Shown: piece by piece, positions 22,786-34,798 of the stretch
Numbering within the stretch: position 1 is the stretch's first letter
Layout of the letters: every line of letters starts with the position of its first letter
Origin: Trachythela sp. YZ-2020
Lineage: Eukaryota; Cnidaria; Anthozoa; Malacalcyonacea; Clavulariidae
Length of the DNA stretch: 64,000 nucleotides
Assembly (NCBI GenBank): GCA_016169945.1
Contig: JADLSH010000113.1
Coordinates: 2,933,001-2,997,000, forward strand
Direction of reading: 5' to 3'
Translations under genes and position numbers: made by a program
Notes under the pieces: generated by a model
Told to the model about the DNA's origin: nothing
The model's database searches: none
The model's input: the letters and a program-made list of their open reading frames with translations, nothing else

Positions 22786-23797
22786 TTCATGATAGACGGC
22801 TGGCCAGCTTCGAAAAAAGTGACTGTCGATGGCATTTCTTTGTTAGAAGCAGGAAACCACACTAAATGTCATCGGAGTATGTTCACTTTGACGGTGAAAG
22901 TGGTTGCCTTCCGTAATTTTTCTAGTTATGTACCGAAATTGGAAGGTTTTTATAACGACATTTCGATAGATGGGAATCCATTTAAACGCAATTTTCGATA
23001 TCATGAATTTATTGTAATTGGTTCACTACCTAATTAGCATGTGCAAATTCCTCCTATTCTTAATTGTCATAACTCAAAGTGACATGCTAATGAGAAAATG
23101 GTATTACTATTACACTTGTTAAAATACCTCTATGGAGGCGAGTTTCAAAATAAGGATAGATTTATTAGGACGCGTGGTTAACCAAAGGCTTAAATTCGTA
23201 AAATATTGCGTTTAATTTCGAATATTTACTGATTTTGAAGGTCTATGTGTTGTAGTAAAACTACGTGTTTGCGCCAATATGCTGTTTTTCAACCATTTAC
23301 ATGCCAAAACTCGACTGGCTCAACAGAAATATATTATGTTACACGGGTGGCAACCGGGCGTGTAATACTGATTCGTATGTAATCTAAACATATGTGATTG
23401 TTGCCTGTCTGTAACACAACAAAAACATATTGTTGTGGCTTCTTTTTGAAAGGTCGTGTTTTGATGTATTTGCGCCATGTTTCTTATTAGCATATCATTT
23501 TTAATTATACGAAAGAAGATTACCCGAGCTTTACAAATGTTAATTAGATAGTCAGCCAATTAAAATAAAACACCAATATAAAATACAGCATTCGACAAAA
23601 ATTCCATCCTTCGAAATGTTTTAGGAAAAACCTTCAAATTTTAGCACATAAATAAAAAATTACGTTGGCAACCACTCTCACCCTCAAAGTAAACACTATC
23701 CTAAGACATTTTGCGTAGTTTCATGCTTCTAACAAAAAATGCCATCGACAGTGTTTTCTAGACACTTTTTCAAGCTTGGCCGGCCGTCTACGAAGCA
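22786..23797. mobile_element. Large foldback (inverted-repeat) element, about 1 kb
   Basis: The ends are imperfect inverted repeats: TAGACGGCTGGCCAGCTTCG near 22793 and AAGCTTGGCCGGCCGTCTA ending at 23790. Pairing continues inward: ACTGTCGATGGCATTTCTTT with AAAATGCCATCGACAGT, then GTTAGAAGCAGGAAA with GCATGCTTCTAAC, then AAATTACG/GGCAACCACT blocks out to about 22985 and 23590. Arms are therefore about 200 bp with an unpaired middle. No transposase is seen; target duplications could not be read. Confidence 0.7.
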
Positions 23798-24241
23798 TTT
23801 CTTAGTAAAATTTGCGACAACCTTATTCTTATGTAATTTGACTTGCTGAATTCGAATTTACTGGTCGCCAGAAATCATTTTTCGTTTTTCATGGAGAAAA
23901 TTACGTCACAACGTTCGTGCTTCCATGACGTCATAATAGAGCTGAAAATTCCAAGGAATCGCCTGCTCTGTACCATTCTCTTCCTAATCCTATCAGTTTT
24001 GAGCTTTAAAACGCTCCCCATTATGTTTATTGCAAAAATGTCATTAATGGGCATATCACGACGTCATACGATTACGTCATAAGCGATTGAAAAATCTAGA
24101 TTTTCATTTAGAAAGAACTCGAGGAGGAGCTAAAATTGTAATCATTAACCTTAACACTAATGCTTAAATCTCCAGAGAATCAAATGACAACACCTCAATG
24201 ACTTCATTGAATTTAAGAAGAAAAACTATGTTACATACATT
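23798..24241. other. Intron 2 spacer
   Basis: AT-rich with several ACGTCA strings (23905-24080). No coding or repeat assignment. Confidence 0.4.
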
Positions 24242-26345
24242 ATGAACCAGGCTAGACGGGAGTTTTACAGAAACTTCATTGATGAGAACAGCGTTGATCT
24301 GGGTCGGTTATTTAAGGCTGTAAAGAAACTCTTAGTGAAGAGGAACGATGTATCCTTCGCTCAATATTGTGACAAAGTAGCCTTAGCCAATGACATTGGC
24401 AGATATTTTGTGAGTAAAATCGAAGGTATTCGATCGGATATTGAGGCTTTTGATGTTCATTTAAATAAGAGTGCGCGTGATGCAGTTCCTAAAGATCTGG
24501 CAGTAGATGATACTCAGATATTCAGTGATTTCCAACTTCTCACTGAAGATGACGTGAACTCGCTTATCCAAAAGTCACCTAAGAAGTCCTGTTCGCTAGA
24601 TCCCATGCCAACATCACTGGTGGTCAAGTGCCTTGACGAGCTTTTACCTACAGTTGCATGTATAGTTAATCTATCTCTATAATCTGGTCAATTTGCGGAA
24701 GATTGGAAGAAAGCTCTTGTCAATCCTCTTCTGGAGAAAGTGGGTTTAAACTCGGAGTTTTGTAACTTTCGTCCGGTCAGTAATTTACCGTTTATATCCA
24801 AATTGACAGAACGTGCTGTTTTTGATCAAATGCACAATCACATGATGCGGTTTTATCTTTATCCTGTATTACAGTCAGCATACCGCCAAGGACATAATAC
24901 TGAAACAGCCCTACTCAAGTTGCATAATGTCATTCTTTTGAATATGGACAAGAAACACGTAATATGAGATCCTAATTTCGCGTTTGACAACATGCTTTGG
25001 AATAAGAGGCAAAGTCTTAAATTGGTTTATATCATACCTCACGAATAGATCTCGACGAATTACCTTTAGTGATTGCAATTGTGTTTCGAACAGGTTCCCT
25101 CTTCCACAAGGCGTCCCACAAAGCTCATGCTTAGGACCACTGTTATTTACGATTTACTCCAGTAAGCTATTTCAAGTTATAAGATAATCATCTTCCAGAC
25201 GCTCATGCATACGCGGATGATTCTGAACTCTACCTCTCATTCAAGCCAGATAACAAAGTGAGTCAGGTCGAGGCATTGGACGCGATGGAACGTTGTGTGA
25301 ATGACATAAGAACATGGATGATAGTGGATAAACTTAAAATGAATGAAGGAAAAACTGAGTCCATGGAACTTTGTAAAGTTAACATTGATAATCTGACTGT
25401 CGGTGGATCTAAAATCAATCCTGTAAACGCAGCTAAGACTCTGGGAACATGGTTCGACTCTAACCTCAACTTACGAGAGCATATTAATAAGACCTGCAGA
25501 GCCGCGTATTTCCATTTAAATAACATAAGGCGCATTAGGAAATATCTATCTAAAGAATCGACGCAAACGCTAGTTCAAGCGTTCATTATTGGGCGCCTTG
25601 GTCATTGTAACAGCCTTCTTTATGGTCTACCCTCAGTCCATCTTGACAAACTACAACGTGCGCAGAACTCTGCGGCGAGAATAATCTGCAAAACATCAAG
25701 ATTTGACCCTATAACTCCTGTGCTATATACCCTGCATTGGCTGCCTATTAAATTCCGCATTAGCTATAAAATACTCATTCTTTCTGTTTAGTTGACTTGG
25801 TTAATTAGAGGTTAATTATATTCATATTAGTTCAAACTTTAGTTAATTTAGCATAAATTATGTATCACGTGACTGAAAGAGCGGGAAAGTAGTAAGCACA
25901 TGTTGGACAGGAATAAAGCGATATATTGAGGATGTATTTGTAAAGTAGAAGGCCAAAGAAGTAAGCTATTGTATGTTTTTATGTTTCTTAAGATAAGTAA
26001 TTTAGTTGTTAATGTTTTGTATCTGTATTTGTATATTTTAGATCGAATAAAATTATTAAAATTGTAGTCAGAATTTATTATACGATATTTGGAACGAACG
26101 GGGACTACTTTACAATGCGGATTCTGAATTCTGATAAGCCGCTTTCTTTTAAGGCGATTCATGGCCTTGCGTCTGAATATATTAGTCATTTAATAGGTAT
26201 TAGGGAAAGATCCATATACAGTCTTCGATCTAATAGTGGATTACTTCTTAATCAACCTAGTGCTAAATTCAGAAATACATTAGGGGATAGGTCATTTATA
26301 TACATCTGCTGCCCCAACACTCTGGAATAAACTACCTTTACATAT
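24242..26345 (+). pseudogene. Decayed CR1/L2-like LINE
   Basis: Plus-strand non-LTR retrotransposon ORF2 fragment. It opens with a linker (LFKAVKKLLVKR, then SLDPMPTSLVVKCLDELLP), followed by RT motifs FRPVSNLPFISKLTERAVFD, VLQSAYRQGHNTETALLKL, LPQGVPQSSCLGPLLFTIY and the catalytic box AYADDSELYLSF at about 25209. The C-terminal region runs to about 25790 (LDKLQRAQNSAARII, LHWLPIKFRISYKI). The last part, with AIHGLASEYIS, resumes only at about 26145, so 25792-26140 is an insertion or rearrangement. Stops at 24680, 24967 and elsewhere, and frame changes, show it is inactive. Endonuclease and ORF1 are absent. Confidence 0.87.
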
Positions 26346-26399
26346 TAAATCGTAGCTGTGTGCAGTGATGACGTCATCATATTGGCGTTAAAATGCTAT

Positions 26400-27440
26400 G
26401 CTTTTAAGATCTCGTTTCTGTTTGCAGAGTAACCGCAAATGCCAGTGCAGAACAATTCTAACTTTATGCTGCCACATCGTAGCGATGTGCATTCGCTTTT
26501 GCAAGAACAAAATTAACTATTTCCTTGTAGGCGTTTGGGATCAGTTCCACTGTCATTAAAAGCGGAAGTCTGCCGTCATCATCTTTCTAGCATCCTATTC
26601 CATCAGGATTTGGTAGGGAAGGTCGCTGACAGGATTCCTGTTTCCACTGCACTAGTGCTTGATAGTGAACGCGCTTGATATATAAATCCAAAGCGTCCTT
26701 AGTGTGGGAGGAGGGAGTAATGCTTCAGGTATCGCAATTTTCGAGAATGACAGATTCAGGAATCCCACACTCATACATTGTACAGTAATGATCCAATTAA
26801 GGGACAGCGCTTCCTCATCCAGCGACGCAAGGAGGTGATATGTCAGTTGGAAGAGCTGACACTTGACTTTGGTTGTATATACATGACGTCGTAGTGTCCA
26901 GTTAGCGCATGAAAATAAATCGAAAGGGCGCGGATACTGACCCTGCTGGAAGATTGTCACTGGTGGCCCTGATGTCTTAGTATCTGCTCCGCCCTGCTGT
27001 TCCGGCCATCACCAATATATTTTTTCAACGAATATCAGATGCATTTGCCAAGAGAATCTGAAGTACATCCGTATCACTTGCCGACACAACTACAGTAACG
27101 CAAGTCTTCATAATGCAGTGTAGCATCAGACAAGTGTCATTCCCTCATACTTAGCACAAAACGCCAACTCGGAAACTCGCTGCGAGTTCTTGCATGTTGT
27201 TAAAATAAACTGTCAAGCATTGTGATTGGATGAAAGTACTCGCAGCGAGCTTGCGAGTTGGTTTCTGCGACGAGTGGAAAAGAGCCTTTAGTCTCTCATT
27301 TGTCTCTGCATCATTTCATGTGAGAGGACATTGAGCAAATCTACTCGACGACCAGCCTCACAAGCAAGGACGAGACGCTGAATAACACTGGAAAAACGTT
27401 TTCCTCTTCTGTCAATCCAAACATCTCCGACTTCAATTTA
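26400..27440 (-). pseudogene. Decayed element-type ORF with Cys-rich tail
   Basis: On the minus strand, 27290-27430 reads without stops as VWIDRRGKRFSSVIQRLVLA and further. After an interruption by the miniature element at 27150-27285, pieces of the same type follow: VVVSASDTDVL near 27090, WTLRRHVY near 26890, a GCWKDDDGRLPLLM-like block near 26580, and a cysteine cluster CKSECTSLRCGS ... CTGIC near 26450-26510. This order (DTDVL core, C-terminal Cys cluster) matches, from memory, a repeated uncharacterised ORF type in cnidarian and other invertebrate genomes that I think is element-borne. I cannot name the family. Several frameshifts make it a pseudogene. Confidence 0.5.
27150..27285. mobile_element. 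Foldback miniature element, copy 2
   Basis: Same family as 10096-10235: CTCGCTGCGAGTTCTTGCAT, TTAAAATAAACTGT, TGATTGGATG, CTCGCAGCGAGCTTGCGAG, then the right end TGCGACGAGTGGAAAAGAGC. The left end has lost its matching GCTCTTTTCC segment. It interrupts the decayed ORF at 26400-27440. Confidence 0.75.
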
Positions 27441-28110
27441 ACAAACAAACAAAGCTACTCTATTGGTGAAGGAGCAGCACACAGCAGCTGCTCCATCTCT
27501 GCGATTAATATCGATCACCATTTTGCGTAGTTCAAATTCGAACTTGCACAACTACGGAAGCATGCAGGAAAACTGTACAAGGAAAACTCCCATTTTTGTA
27601 TCTGCGAATGCTACAACATATTAATATAACATTGACGCGTAAATTGTAAAATATAGCATCTTGTTTTATATGCACATAAATTTTCAATACTAAAGTAAAT
27701 TTGACTACATGAATGCTAGCTAATCCCACATTTTAATTTCACATTTAGAATTCCACATTTTATAGTGGTCACATTTCTTTAAATAAAATATTGTGAACAA
27801 ATATAGTCTTGTTTATAGTATATAATAGTTAAGACGTTAAAAGTTTGTATTGTACAGTACTCCTTTTGGCATGACATTTATTGCAGACGGTGTCACAATC
27901 ACATACTTATAATTTCATAATATAAATTCATACTTCATATCCATAGGCAAATTCTCCTCTAAATAACTAAATCGCTTATATTTAATGTCTTTTCAAGAAA
28001 TCGTTTGCCTGTAGTCTGTACTTTACACATCACTCTCGTATTTGTATTGTAGGGTGAACAAACAAACACGTACGGAACATTGCAGCTTTGACTAGTCAAT
28101 TCTAGCCAAT
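27441..28110. other. Intron 2, nothing recognised
   Basis: The left part may continue the decayed ORF (a frame reading VIDINRRDGAAA on minus near 27500). The rest is AT-rich spacer. Confidence 0.4.
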
Positions 28111-29066
28111 GTATGGATCTGATATGCTGTGTTTATATATACTTTATACATTATATTCACAGATTATATACATGTGTTAAATTGTACTCCTGATTTTCAA
28201 CATTGTTAACATTTGCTACTGATGAATAGATGACTTATTTGCTAACACATCCATGTGGAATAAATAGTTCATTTGTGTTCCTCCATCCATGAATACCACA
28301 TGTTGACGTCGTCTATCAATGTGTTTAAAAAGGCTTTTGAAACTGTGCGAGGGTGTGTAAGCAACACCTGGTATTCTGACAACATCCATGCATCTACAAT
28401 ATTTTCACATACCTGATTGTAGTATATTATGGACTATACTACAAATGAAATCTTTGTTATGTTATGGAAATAGTCTCTGCTAGTGAAATTTACATCAGCC
28501 ATTTTATTTGTGATATATACTAAACTGTCTGGCATAGTGATACTGTAAATCGTGAACCCCATTTCACAATTAAGATGAAAACCTTGTTCTACTGTGTATG
28601 ATATATATTTTTGCGATATTTATAAAAATATATTCTTTTAACCCATTAGCTGCCAATGCGCCCAGATGCGTCCTATTTTAGTATTTTTTTTCTGTCTAAT
28701 GCCAGACGATTTTACTTGTTAGTGGTAGGGTACTGCAGGGCCCGCGGAGCATATTAGAGAGTGGGGGGTGGGGCTACATTATAGATAGATACCCCGGCCC
28801 TTTTTAAAGCTCTTTTACTTTATTTTTGGTTGACAAAAAGTGGGGGGCTATAGCCTCCCCCCAGCCCCCCGTCTCTGCGGTCCCTGTACTGCCAGTTAAT
28901 AGGTTAAATATCAATCTCTTATTCTCTACAACTTACTGGTTGAGTGAAGTATATGCGTGACTAATAGAATTTAGGGCCAAATAAAATTGTAGAATATTAT
29001 TCCTTCATGACAACATTGGGATCACCATGAGCAGATACTTGTACGCTTAGCGTACCTATTTTTCTT
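28111..29066 (+). repeat. Interspersed repeat 'A', copy 1
   Basis: Shares with 38441-40555 the blocks GTATGGATCTGATATGCTGT, ACTCCTGA, TGGAATAAA, CACATGTTGA, GTTTAAAAAGGCTTTT, CTGTGCGAGGGTGTGTAAGC, TCACATACCTGATTGTA and TTGTTATGTTATGGAAATAG. Both copies end in the palindrome GTACGC-TTA-GCGTAC followed by CTATTTTT. Non-coding. A miniature element is nested at 28736-28886. Confidence 0.8.
28736..28886. mobile_element. Short CAGGG-ended miniature element, 151 bp
   Basis: The ends are CAGGGCCCGCGGAG and CTCTGCGGTCCCTG, an inverted repeat with two mismatches in the 14 bases of each end, flanked by TACTG at 28731-28735 and 28887-28891. It is much more GC-rich than its host repeat. The ends look hAT-like, but only 5 bp are duplicated, so the superfamily is uncertain. 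Nested inside repeat A. Confidence 0.65.
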
Positions 29067-32000
29067 TCTGTTGTGCTCGTGTAAAATTAAGTATAGACCC
29101 ATGAAGTTGATATTCTCCTCGGACTTCTGCGCAATAAAATCTGATCAACCACCGTTTGAAATCCCGGCGACTTCGAAGATGCAATCAGTTCTTTTACTCC
29201 CTGCAAATGATGACTGATGTGAAGATCGGAGATCTGCTTTCTATATGATCCTCTGGTTTTGAGAGAGTATACATTGATATTGAAGACCGCCAAGTCAGAT
29301 GAAAAGCTTCTCTTTTTATTGAAATACAGCCAACACACTTCTTAACGGTATTAAGAGTGTCCATCTCACGCAAGTGCTTCTTGCGAATGTTCACCCTCCT
29401 TGGTCACTTATAGTTCATCACGCGATAACGACTGGTTAAACGCCGTCCGCCAGCATTTTATTACGCTATTACACCGCGACATTTTAAGGGGCATGAACGC
29501 TTGTAGTGCAGACATCCGAGGAGACTGGCAGCTTCAAGTTTTCTTGAGGCTATATGGAGTTGGTGTTTTTTCTTGAATGATAGATAATTAACAATTGAAA
29601 TGGGCAATCAGTATATTACATATAATTTTCACTTAGTGGTCATCCATAATTTTCGCAAGTGTACAGAGATACTCTTTGCATCGACCCCCTCCCCACCACA
29701 ACCACCACCCCTTTAGAAAGCGTATACTGGTCACTAACATCCCCCCCCCCAAGGTACGGTTTGTACGCTTGTGAAAATATTGATGGTCATGGATGACCCA
29801 TTCTAGGATGTTGAAAGCGAATATCATAACTAAATTTTACAAGTAGTATGATTTCTGCAACTTTCAAATGTCATACTTAAACTGAAAACTTTAATTACAT
29901 TTTAACTGGTCTTATTAAGGTTATTAAACATCTTAGCCTCCATTTAGATGTTACAAGTCGATGTATACAGTAATAACAAAATTAGGAAAATAGAGATATA
30001 TTTTCTGGTGAATGATCAGTAAATTGATTCTAGTGTGAACCTAACAATTCTAGGCATGTGACCTTAAATTGCTTTTGTCAAATGTATGTCTTCTTGAGAT
30101 AAATAATGGATGTTTTCCCCTATCTTCAAAAATAAACATTTTATATAATTTTATAACCGAGCCAAATAACGCGTGCCGTTCCGGATTATTCCGAAATATT
30201 AAATTATTTTTTACTCTATAATTCAAAATTTGCTTAGTTACTGTTCTCTTTTAGATTATGTTCTATGTTTTACCATTTTAATTTTATTTGTTGCAATTTA
30301 CAACAACCGCTTTGCACTCTTGAACTAAAAATAACCGGGTAGATGGCGTCATTTTAAGTGCAAGTCATTGTGACGGCGTTGGCGACAATCGGCGTTGGCG
30401 ACAAGCAGATTCGAATTCAGCATAAAAAATCACATAAGAAGGCACTTGCTGCCAGTTTTTACTAAAAAATGGCTCATGCGTCTTAAATATTCGACTTTTT
30501 CAGTTTTTCGTCCATATCAGCTCTCTGCAATCTGTTCTTATCGTTGTCCTTTCCTTACAACTTATCCTACCTAACTTATACGCGCTGTCTGGTTATCTTG
30601 TGCTATTCCTGCTCAAAGAAAACAGGTTTCTATACCATTCCTGTTCGTAAAAAAAGTGAAACTAACCCGCTTCGATTTCCGACCCATCATACTCGAAACC
30701 ATACCTTTGAAAGTATTTAACTACTTCTTCCTCTTGGCAAATTTGCTCATGTAAATTTGCTCCAACGAGTGCCGGCCACGCAGGCTACTGATGATGTGGC
30801 TGTGAAGCAACATCTCCTGAACCGTTTCTCAATCTAGTGCCAATGGTCCAACATGTAAGTCTAGTACTATTGACACCATGAAGGTTATAACAAAATCCGC
30901 ACAATACTCAGGGGCGGATCTAGGAATTTTCGTACGTTAGTCAAAATGTTTTGGGGCATCATTTTTTTAAAGTGGGGAGGTGGTCGCAATTGTTTTTGGC
31001 TAGGCAATAAAATGCTATTTCGCCCCATATCAGGACTCATCAGCATGCCCAGGAAACACAAATTGCCATATTTTATGGCAATCATGTAATTCATAATGTT
31101 GCCATATGTCCGGAGAACAGCATACAAATAGAATTTGCCATTGAAGGGTATCTGAGCCGGCTTGCATTGGTGAAACTATTGGTGGATTTAATATTATAAC
31201 TTTTAGCTGCATTGCTCCACCCAAACACAACAGTCACGTTAAGTGCTATAATGGCATATACACCATGTTTTATACACTATGAGCTTTGCTTTGGCCTACG
31301 TAGTGAAAACAAACTTTGGCCTAGCCTGGGCTCACTGCGATTGTTGGCTCTCACGACAAGACTTACGTTGTTAGTTAAAGCAACATATTGATTAATGATT
31401 CTTTCTAAAGTAGCCGGGCTAACGTTGACAACCTACAAGTCGGGACGACAATGCATATATTGACAGCCAGTCTTACCGCCTCCTGGCAACTTTGAAAATA
31501 TTTCGGACTACGATGGAGAGATGTTTTGCCCCTTTTTTGACTGGGCACAAAGTTAGTTGACCTTTATATAGGTTTTACAGGTATATTCGTGCTGTTGGCT
31601 ATAGGTGGTTGGCAAGATGGGTATTTGGCTATATGTGTCCAGAGAATAGTAGGCCACTAGCAGCTCCTATTCTTTTAAAATAAGGAGGAACGAAGTTGAG
31701 TTACAACTACACAAGCACCGAACAATATAGTTTTATAGCAGATATTTTTGAAAATATATGAAAAATAATCATCAAGGGTTATGGTGTTCAAATATGTAAT
31801 TTGTAATATAACGCAACTTTGAAGAAAACCAAATTATATTTTGCTGCTCGGCCTAATTACATGTCCCTCGTGGATGTCAATTTGGTTGCAAAGTTTCATA
31901 TCTTTTGCCGATCTTTTCCAGTGTTGTGTTGTCAACAGTGAACAGGATTTTTCCTATGCATTGCACATAGTCTATATAAAATAAATAGACAATTGTTAAC

Positions 32001-32160
32001 CTGCTTCAACATAACTTACTGTATATTCAATAAATCATCTATGACATTTTCTCTTTGATATCCTTCCCACCAAAGAACACATTAGGACTAATGAAATTTG
32101 GCTGGGCAGAAATGTCATGCTAGTTTTCCCAGTTGCATGCTTGAGGATATACAGTACAGT
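29067..32160. other. Intron 2, mostly unassigned
   Basis: A small inverted-repeat element lies at 29638-29799. At 30909 the string CAGGGGCGGATCTAGG looks like one end of a hAT-type element, but no partner end was found downstream. The tandem text GACGGCGTTGGCGACAATCG lies near 30372. Otherwise AT-rich, with no supported coding region or RNA gene. Confidence 0.4.
29638..29799. mobile_element. Small inverted-repeat element
   Basis: The left end GGTCATCCATAATTTTCGC pairs imperfectly with the right end TATTGATGGTCATGGATGACC, and GCAAGTGTAC pairs with GTACGCTTGTG further in. The interior is C-rich. No flanking duplication was identified, so the superfamily is unknown. Confidence 0.5.
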
Positions 32161-32455
32161 CAGTGGCGTAACGTTATATCAGCGTGCCTTTAGTAAAGGC
32201 CCCTTTAGTACGAATGCTGAAGGCATAAGCTCGGGGGGTCTAAATCTCAAATCTAGAGTCTCTGAAATTCCATTTCCTGGCCCTTTGGGGGAAGATTTTA
32301 CAGAATTCTGATGGTCAGAAAACGACATTTTAACATAACAAAATTTACAATTTGTTTGGCCCCCGGACAACTCAGTTCAGGGTGCCCCCCTCGAAGCCCG
32401 ATCGCCTGGTTTCCCCCGGCTCTTACCGGGAGAGCTCATAGGAGTTACGCCACTG
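32161..32455. mobile_element. hAT-like miniature element, 295 bp
   Basis: Ends CAGTGGCGTAAC and GTTACGCCACTG are perfect 12-bp inverted repeats. The flanking 8-mers are AGTACAGT (32153-32160) and AGTACTGC (32456-32463), matching at 6 of 8 positions, so the duplication has partly decayed. A related, worn segment (GGAAGATTT, CTGAAAT blocks) lies at about 41390-41470. No transposase is encoded. Confidence 0.75.
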
Positions 32456-33099
32456 AGTACTGCAAATTTGTAAAAAACCTTGAATACAAAGTCATTTCAA
32501 TTTGTTTATGATATTGCAAGATTTAAATTATTAGTCTATTTGCCATAAGTTGGTGTTTTTTTAACATCTCTTACAATTCCTTTCCCAGTTGAACAGACAC
32601 TTGAACCAAATGCTTTTACTGATGTACCACGTGTAATGTAACTTTCCTGCACTATGATCCCAACCATGAAAAACATAGCATTTTGGGATGACAGTGTTTA
32701 GTGTGTCCTAGAACCCTTCCAAGCAACTGATTGGCGCATCTGGTGAGAGCTGCTTAATGGATGATTCCAACCTCGTAAGCCCAATGATCAATTACACCTT
32801 GTCAAAAGCAGGTGTTCCTATTGTTCCTGTGTTAAAAATAGCAATATTAATCCATTAATGTGCAAGATCCTTTCGTTGACAAATAGAATCGCGCATTTGG
32901 CGCATTGCAACTCAATGGGTTAAAATGGATAGCTTTTTTTCTATTACACCTTTGCCACAACAATAAAGCCCTTATTAACACTACACACCAGAGGTATAGT
33001 AGTATGTTTTGTGATTAATTGGGAAAATGTTCAATATTTACAGGAAAGCAAGCATTTAACTGTGACAACTGATAAACATGTTTTGAATGCAAAGTCGGT
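32456..33099. other. Intron 2, unassigned
   Basis: No repeat end or exon seen. It may include worn downstream parts of the decayed ORF on the minus strand that starts at about 33680. Confidence 0.35.
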
Positions 33100-33680
33100 G
33101 TCTACACAAAGCTATAGTATGAAAATTCCAAATTGTTCTCCTTGAAATGGGGGGAGGGCATAAAATGAGAGTGAACATTTTCTGCAATGTATTCCATTGT
33201 GATATTGAAGCAAGAACATGTCCTACAATTTTACAGTCATTTAATACTTGTTTCAATCCATCCCAGCAGTCCCACATTTTGAAAAGAGGTTGCTATTAAA
33301 AACGTACTTCATTTCGGTTGGCAACATGGATTTTAAATGACGTCCATTTTGCCGGAATCATTTCTCCAAACCCTTCTTTTTGTTGATGTTTGACACCAAT
33401 ACAAATGGTTTCTTACACCTTTGTTCCAATGGACAAGGATTTCACAACCTTTTTCTTTACCCGCTTTGATGAATTTCTTTGTGATGGATCTTGCGACATG
33501 TTATAAATGTGGATGGTTTCTGGTCTCGATTCTCTCAGATATTTTTCCAACACCTGCATCGCGATCTGAAGTAAATTTCGTTATCGTTACACCTGCATGC
33601 TCCTTCCAAGAATGTAAAGCACTGCTTTGCTCTGTCAAGCTCCATTTGGTTACTCCTGCTTGATCGATTACTCTGAAAGT
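33100..33680 (-). pseudogene. Decayed transposase-like ORF of an unnamed repeated family
   Basis: On the minus strand, from 33680 down: TITKFTSDRDAGVGKISER, then, after a stop, HVARSITKKFIKAGKEKGCE, then LVHWNKGVRNHLYWCQT, and near 33140-33180 a frame with ENVHSHFM. The spacing of SDRD, HVA-SI-KK, NHL-WC and NHF-type blocks resembles, from memory, a family of large uncharacterised ORFs multiplied in cnidarian and fish genomes and often annotated near THAP-type transposon genes. The name is not secure. Several stops and frame changes mean it cannot be expressed as one protein. Confidence 0.45.
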
Positions 33681-34072
33681 GGGAAAATAGAACTATGATC
33701 AACTATCAATCAAAGCGATCTAAATGGCACAAAAGCTATACACAAAACCGAACATCATAGACATAGAATGTGTGTTTTTGTAATGACCAAGAACAAGGCT
33801 TAACATCTATTTAAAGTGAAGTTTTGGAGTCTAATCCATCATCATGTTACAAGACTACAATATTATTTGCTTCATGGTTTTAAAACTCGATCCGTTGTAA
33901 TTATCGGTAGAATATTTAAAGCCGTTTTACCGTACAACTAGAGATTTCAATCAGTCTAAAACTGTCTATAAATACGACAATTCTTGCAGAAAATGCAGCT
34001 TTTTACTACACACAAGGATTTGTTGATGCAGTAAATGGTAGTACTGGACCTGAAACACAGTCCGTCCTAGGG

Positions 34073-34789
34073 CAGCCTCGTACCCAGGCGCAAGGAAAAG
34101 AAAAAAATCACATTCAGCTAATTTATAGAGATCAGTGGCTAAGCTGAGGGATCGCGCGGGGGTGCGTAAAAATATCGCAAAAATTCAAGTTAACTATTTA
34201 ATGTTGTTAATCACAACTTCAGTCAAGGTAAACCGTCATAAAGAAAATAACAAGGGTTTCTTAGGTCGGTTATTTTCCGAAAATATCGTTCGAACACTCT
34301 CCTCCGCAGAGGCTGTGAGCTATTAAAAATAATTAGTCGTTTTTAATAGTGAGGTCTCGAGTATTTTCATTAGTCTTACACGAAGTTTTGAGAAGGGCGG
34401 GGGAGCGCAAAGAATGAAGGGAAGGAGGAAACCGGGGTCTTTCCCCGCGCGCTCAAATTTTCCTGAAAACTTCGTGTAAGACTAATGAAAATGCTCGAGA
34501 CCTCACTATTAAAAACGACAAATTATTTTTAATAGCTCACAGCCTCTGCGGAGGAGAGTGTCGGTCGAACATGGCGGCTGGCCGACAATTTAAGAAAATA
34601 AAGAAAAAAACAAATTCCGAAGAATAGTGTCATTTTGAAATTCAAAATATGAATAGAACAAGACGAGTTTGAGAGACTGGAAATTTTCGACTCTATTTTA
34701 AAGTCATCATCAGACAGAATAGCAACAAAATAGCTTGCCTGAAGTGAGACCTCTGTCTGTATCTACTCTGTGGCCTGGGTGCGAAGCTG
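34073..34789. mobile_element. MULE-like element, 717 bp, with an internal palindrome
   Basis: The terminal inverted repeats are CAGCCTCGTACCCAGGC (34073) and GCCTGGGTGCGAAGCTG (ending 34789), two mismatches in 17 bp. The flanks GTCCTAGGG (34064-34072) and GTCCTATGG (34790-34798) agree at 8 of 9 positions, and 9-bp duplications are typical of Mutator-like elements. The interior holds a near-perfect inverted repeat at 34288-34570. No transposase is encoded; non-autonomous. Confidence 0.7.
34288..34570. repeat. Long hairpin inside the MULE-like element
   Basis: Arms of about 105 bp: GTTCGAACACTCTCCTCCGC at 34288 pairs with GGAGAGTGTCGGTCGAAC ending 34570, and CTTACACGAAGTTTT pairs with GAAAACTTCGTGTAAG. 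A loop of about 70 bp between them is rich in G and A. The CCTCCGCRGAGGC motif also occurs at about 14026 and 61997. Confidence 0.85.
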
Positions 34790-34798
34790 GTCCTATGG

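Noticed and set aside
30909..30925. CAGGGGCGGATCTAGG as the left end of a hAT element
   Set aside because: No matching right end was found within several kilobases, so no element could be delimited. The same applies to CAGGGCCGTAACTA near 34901.
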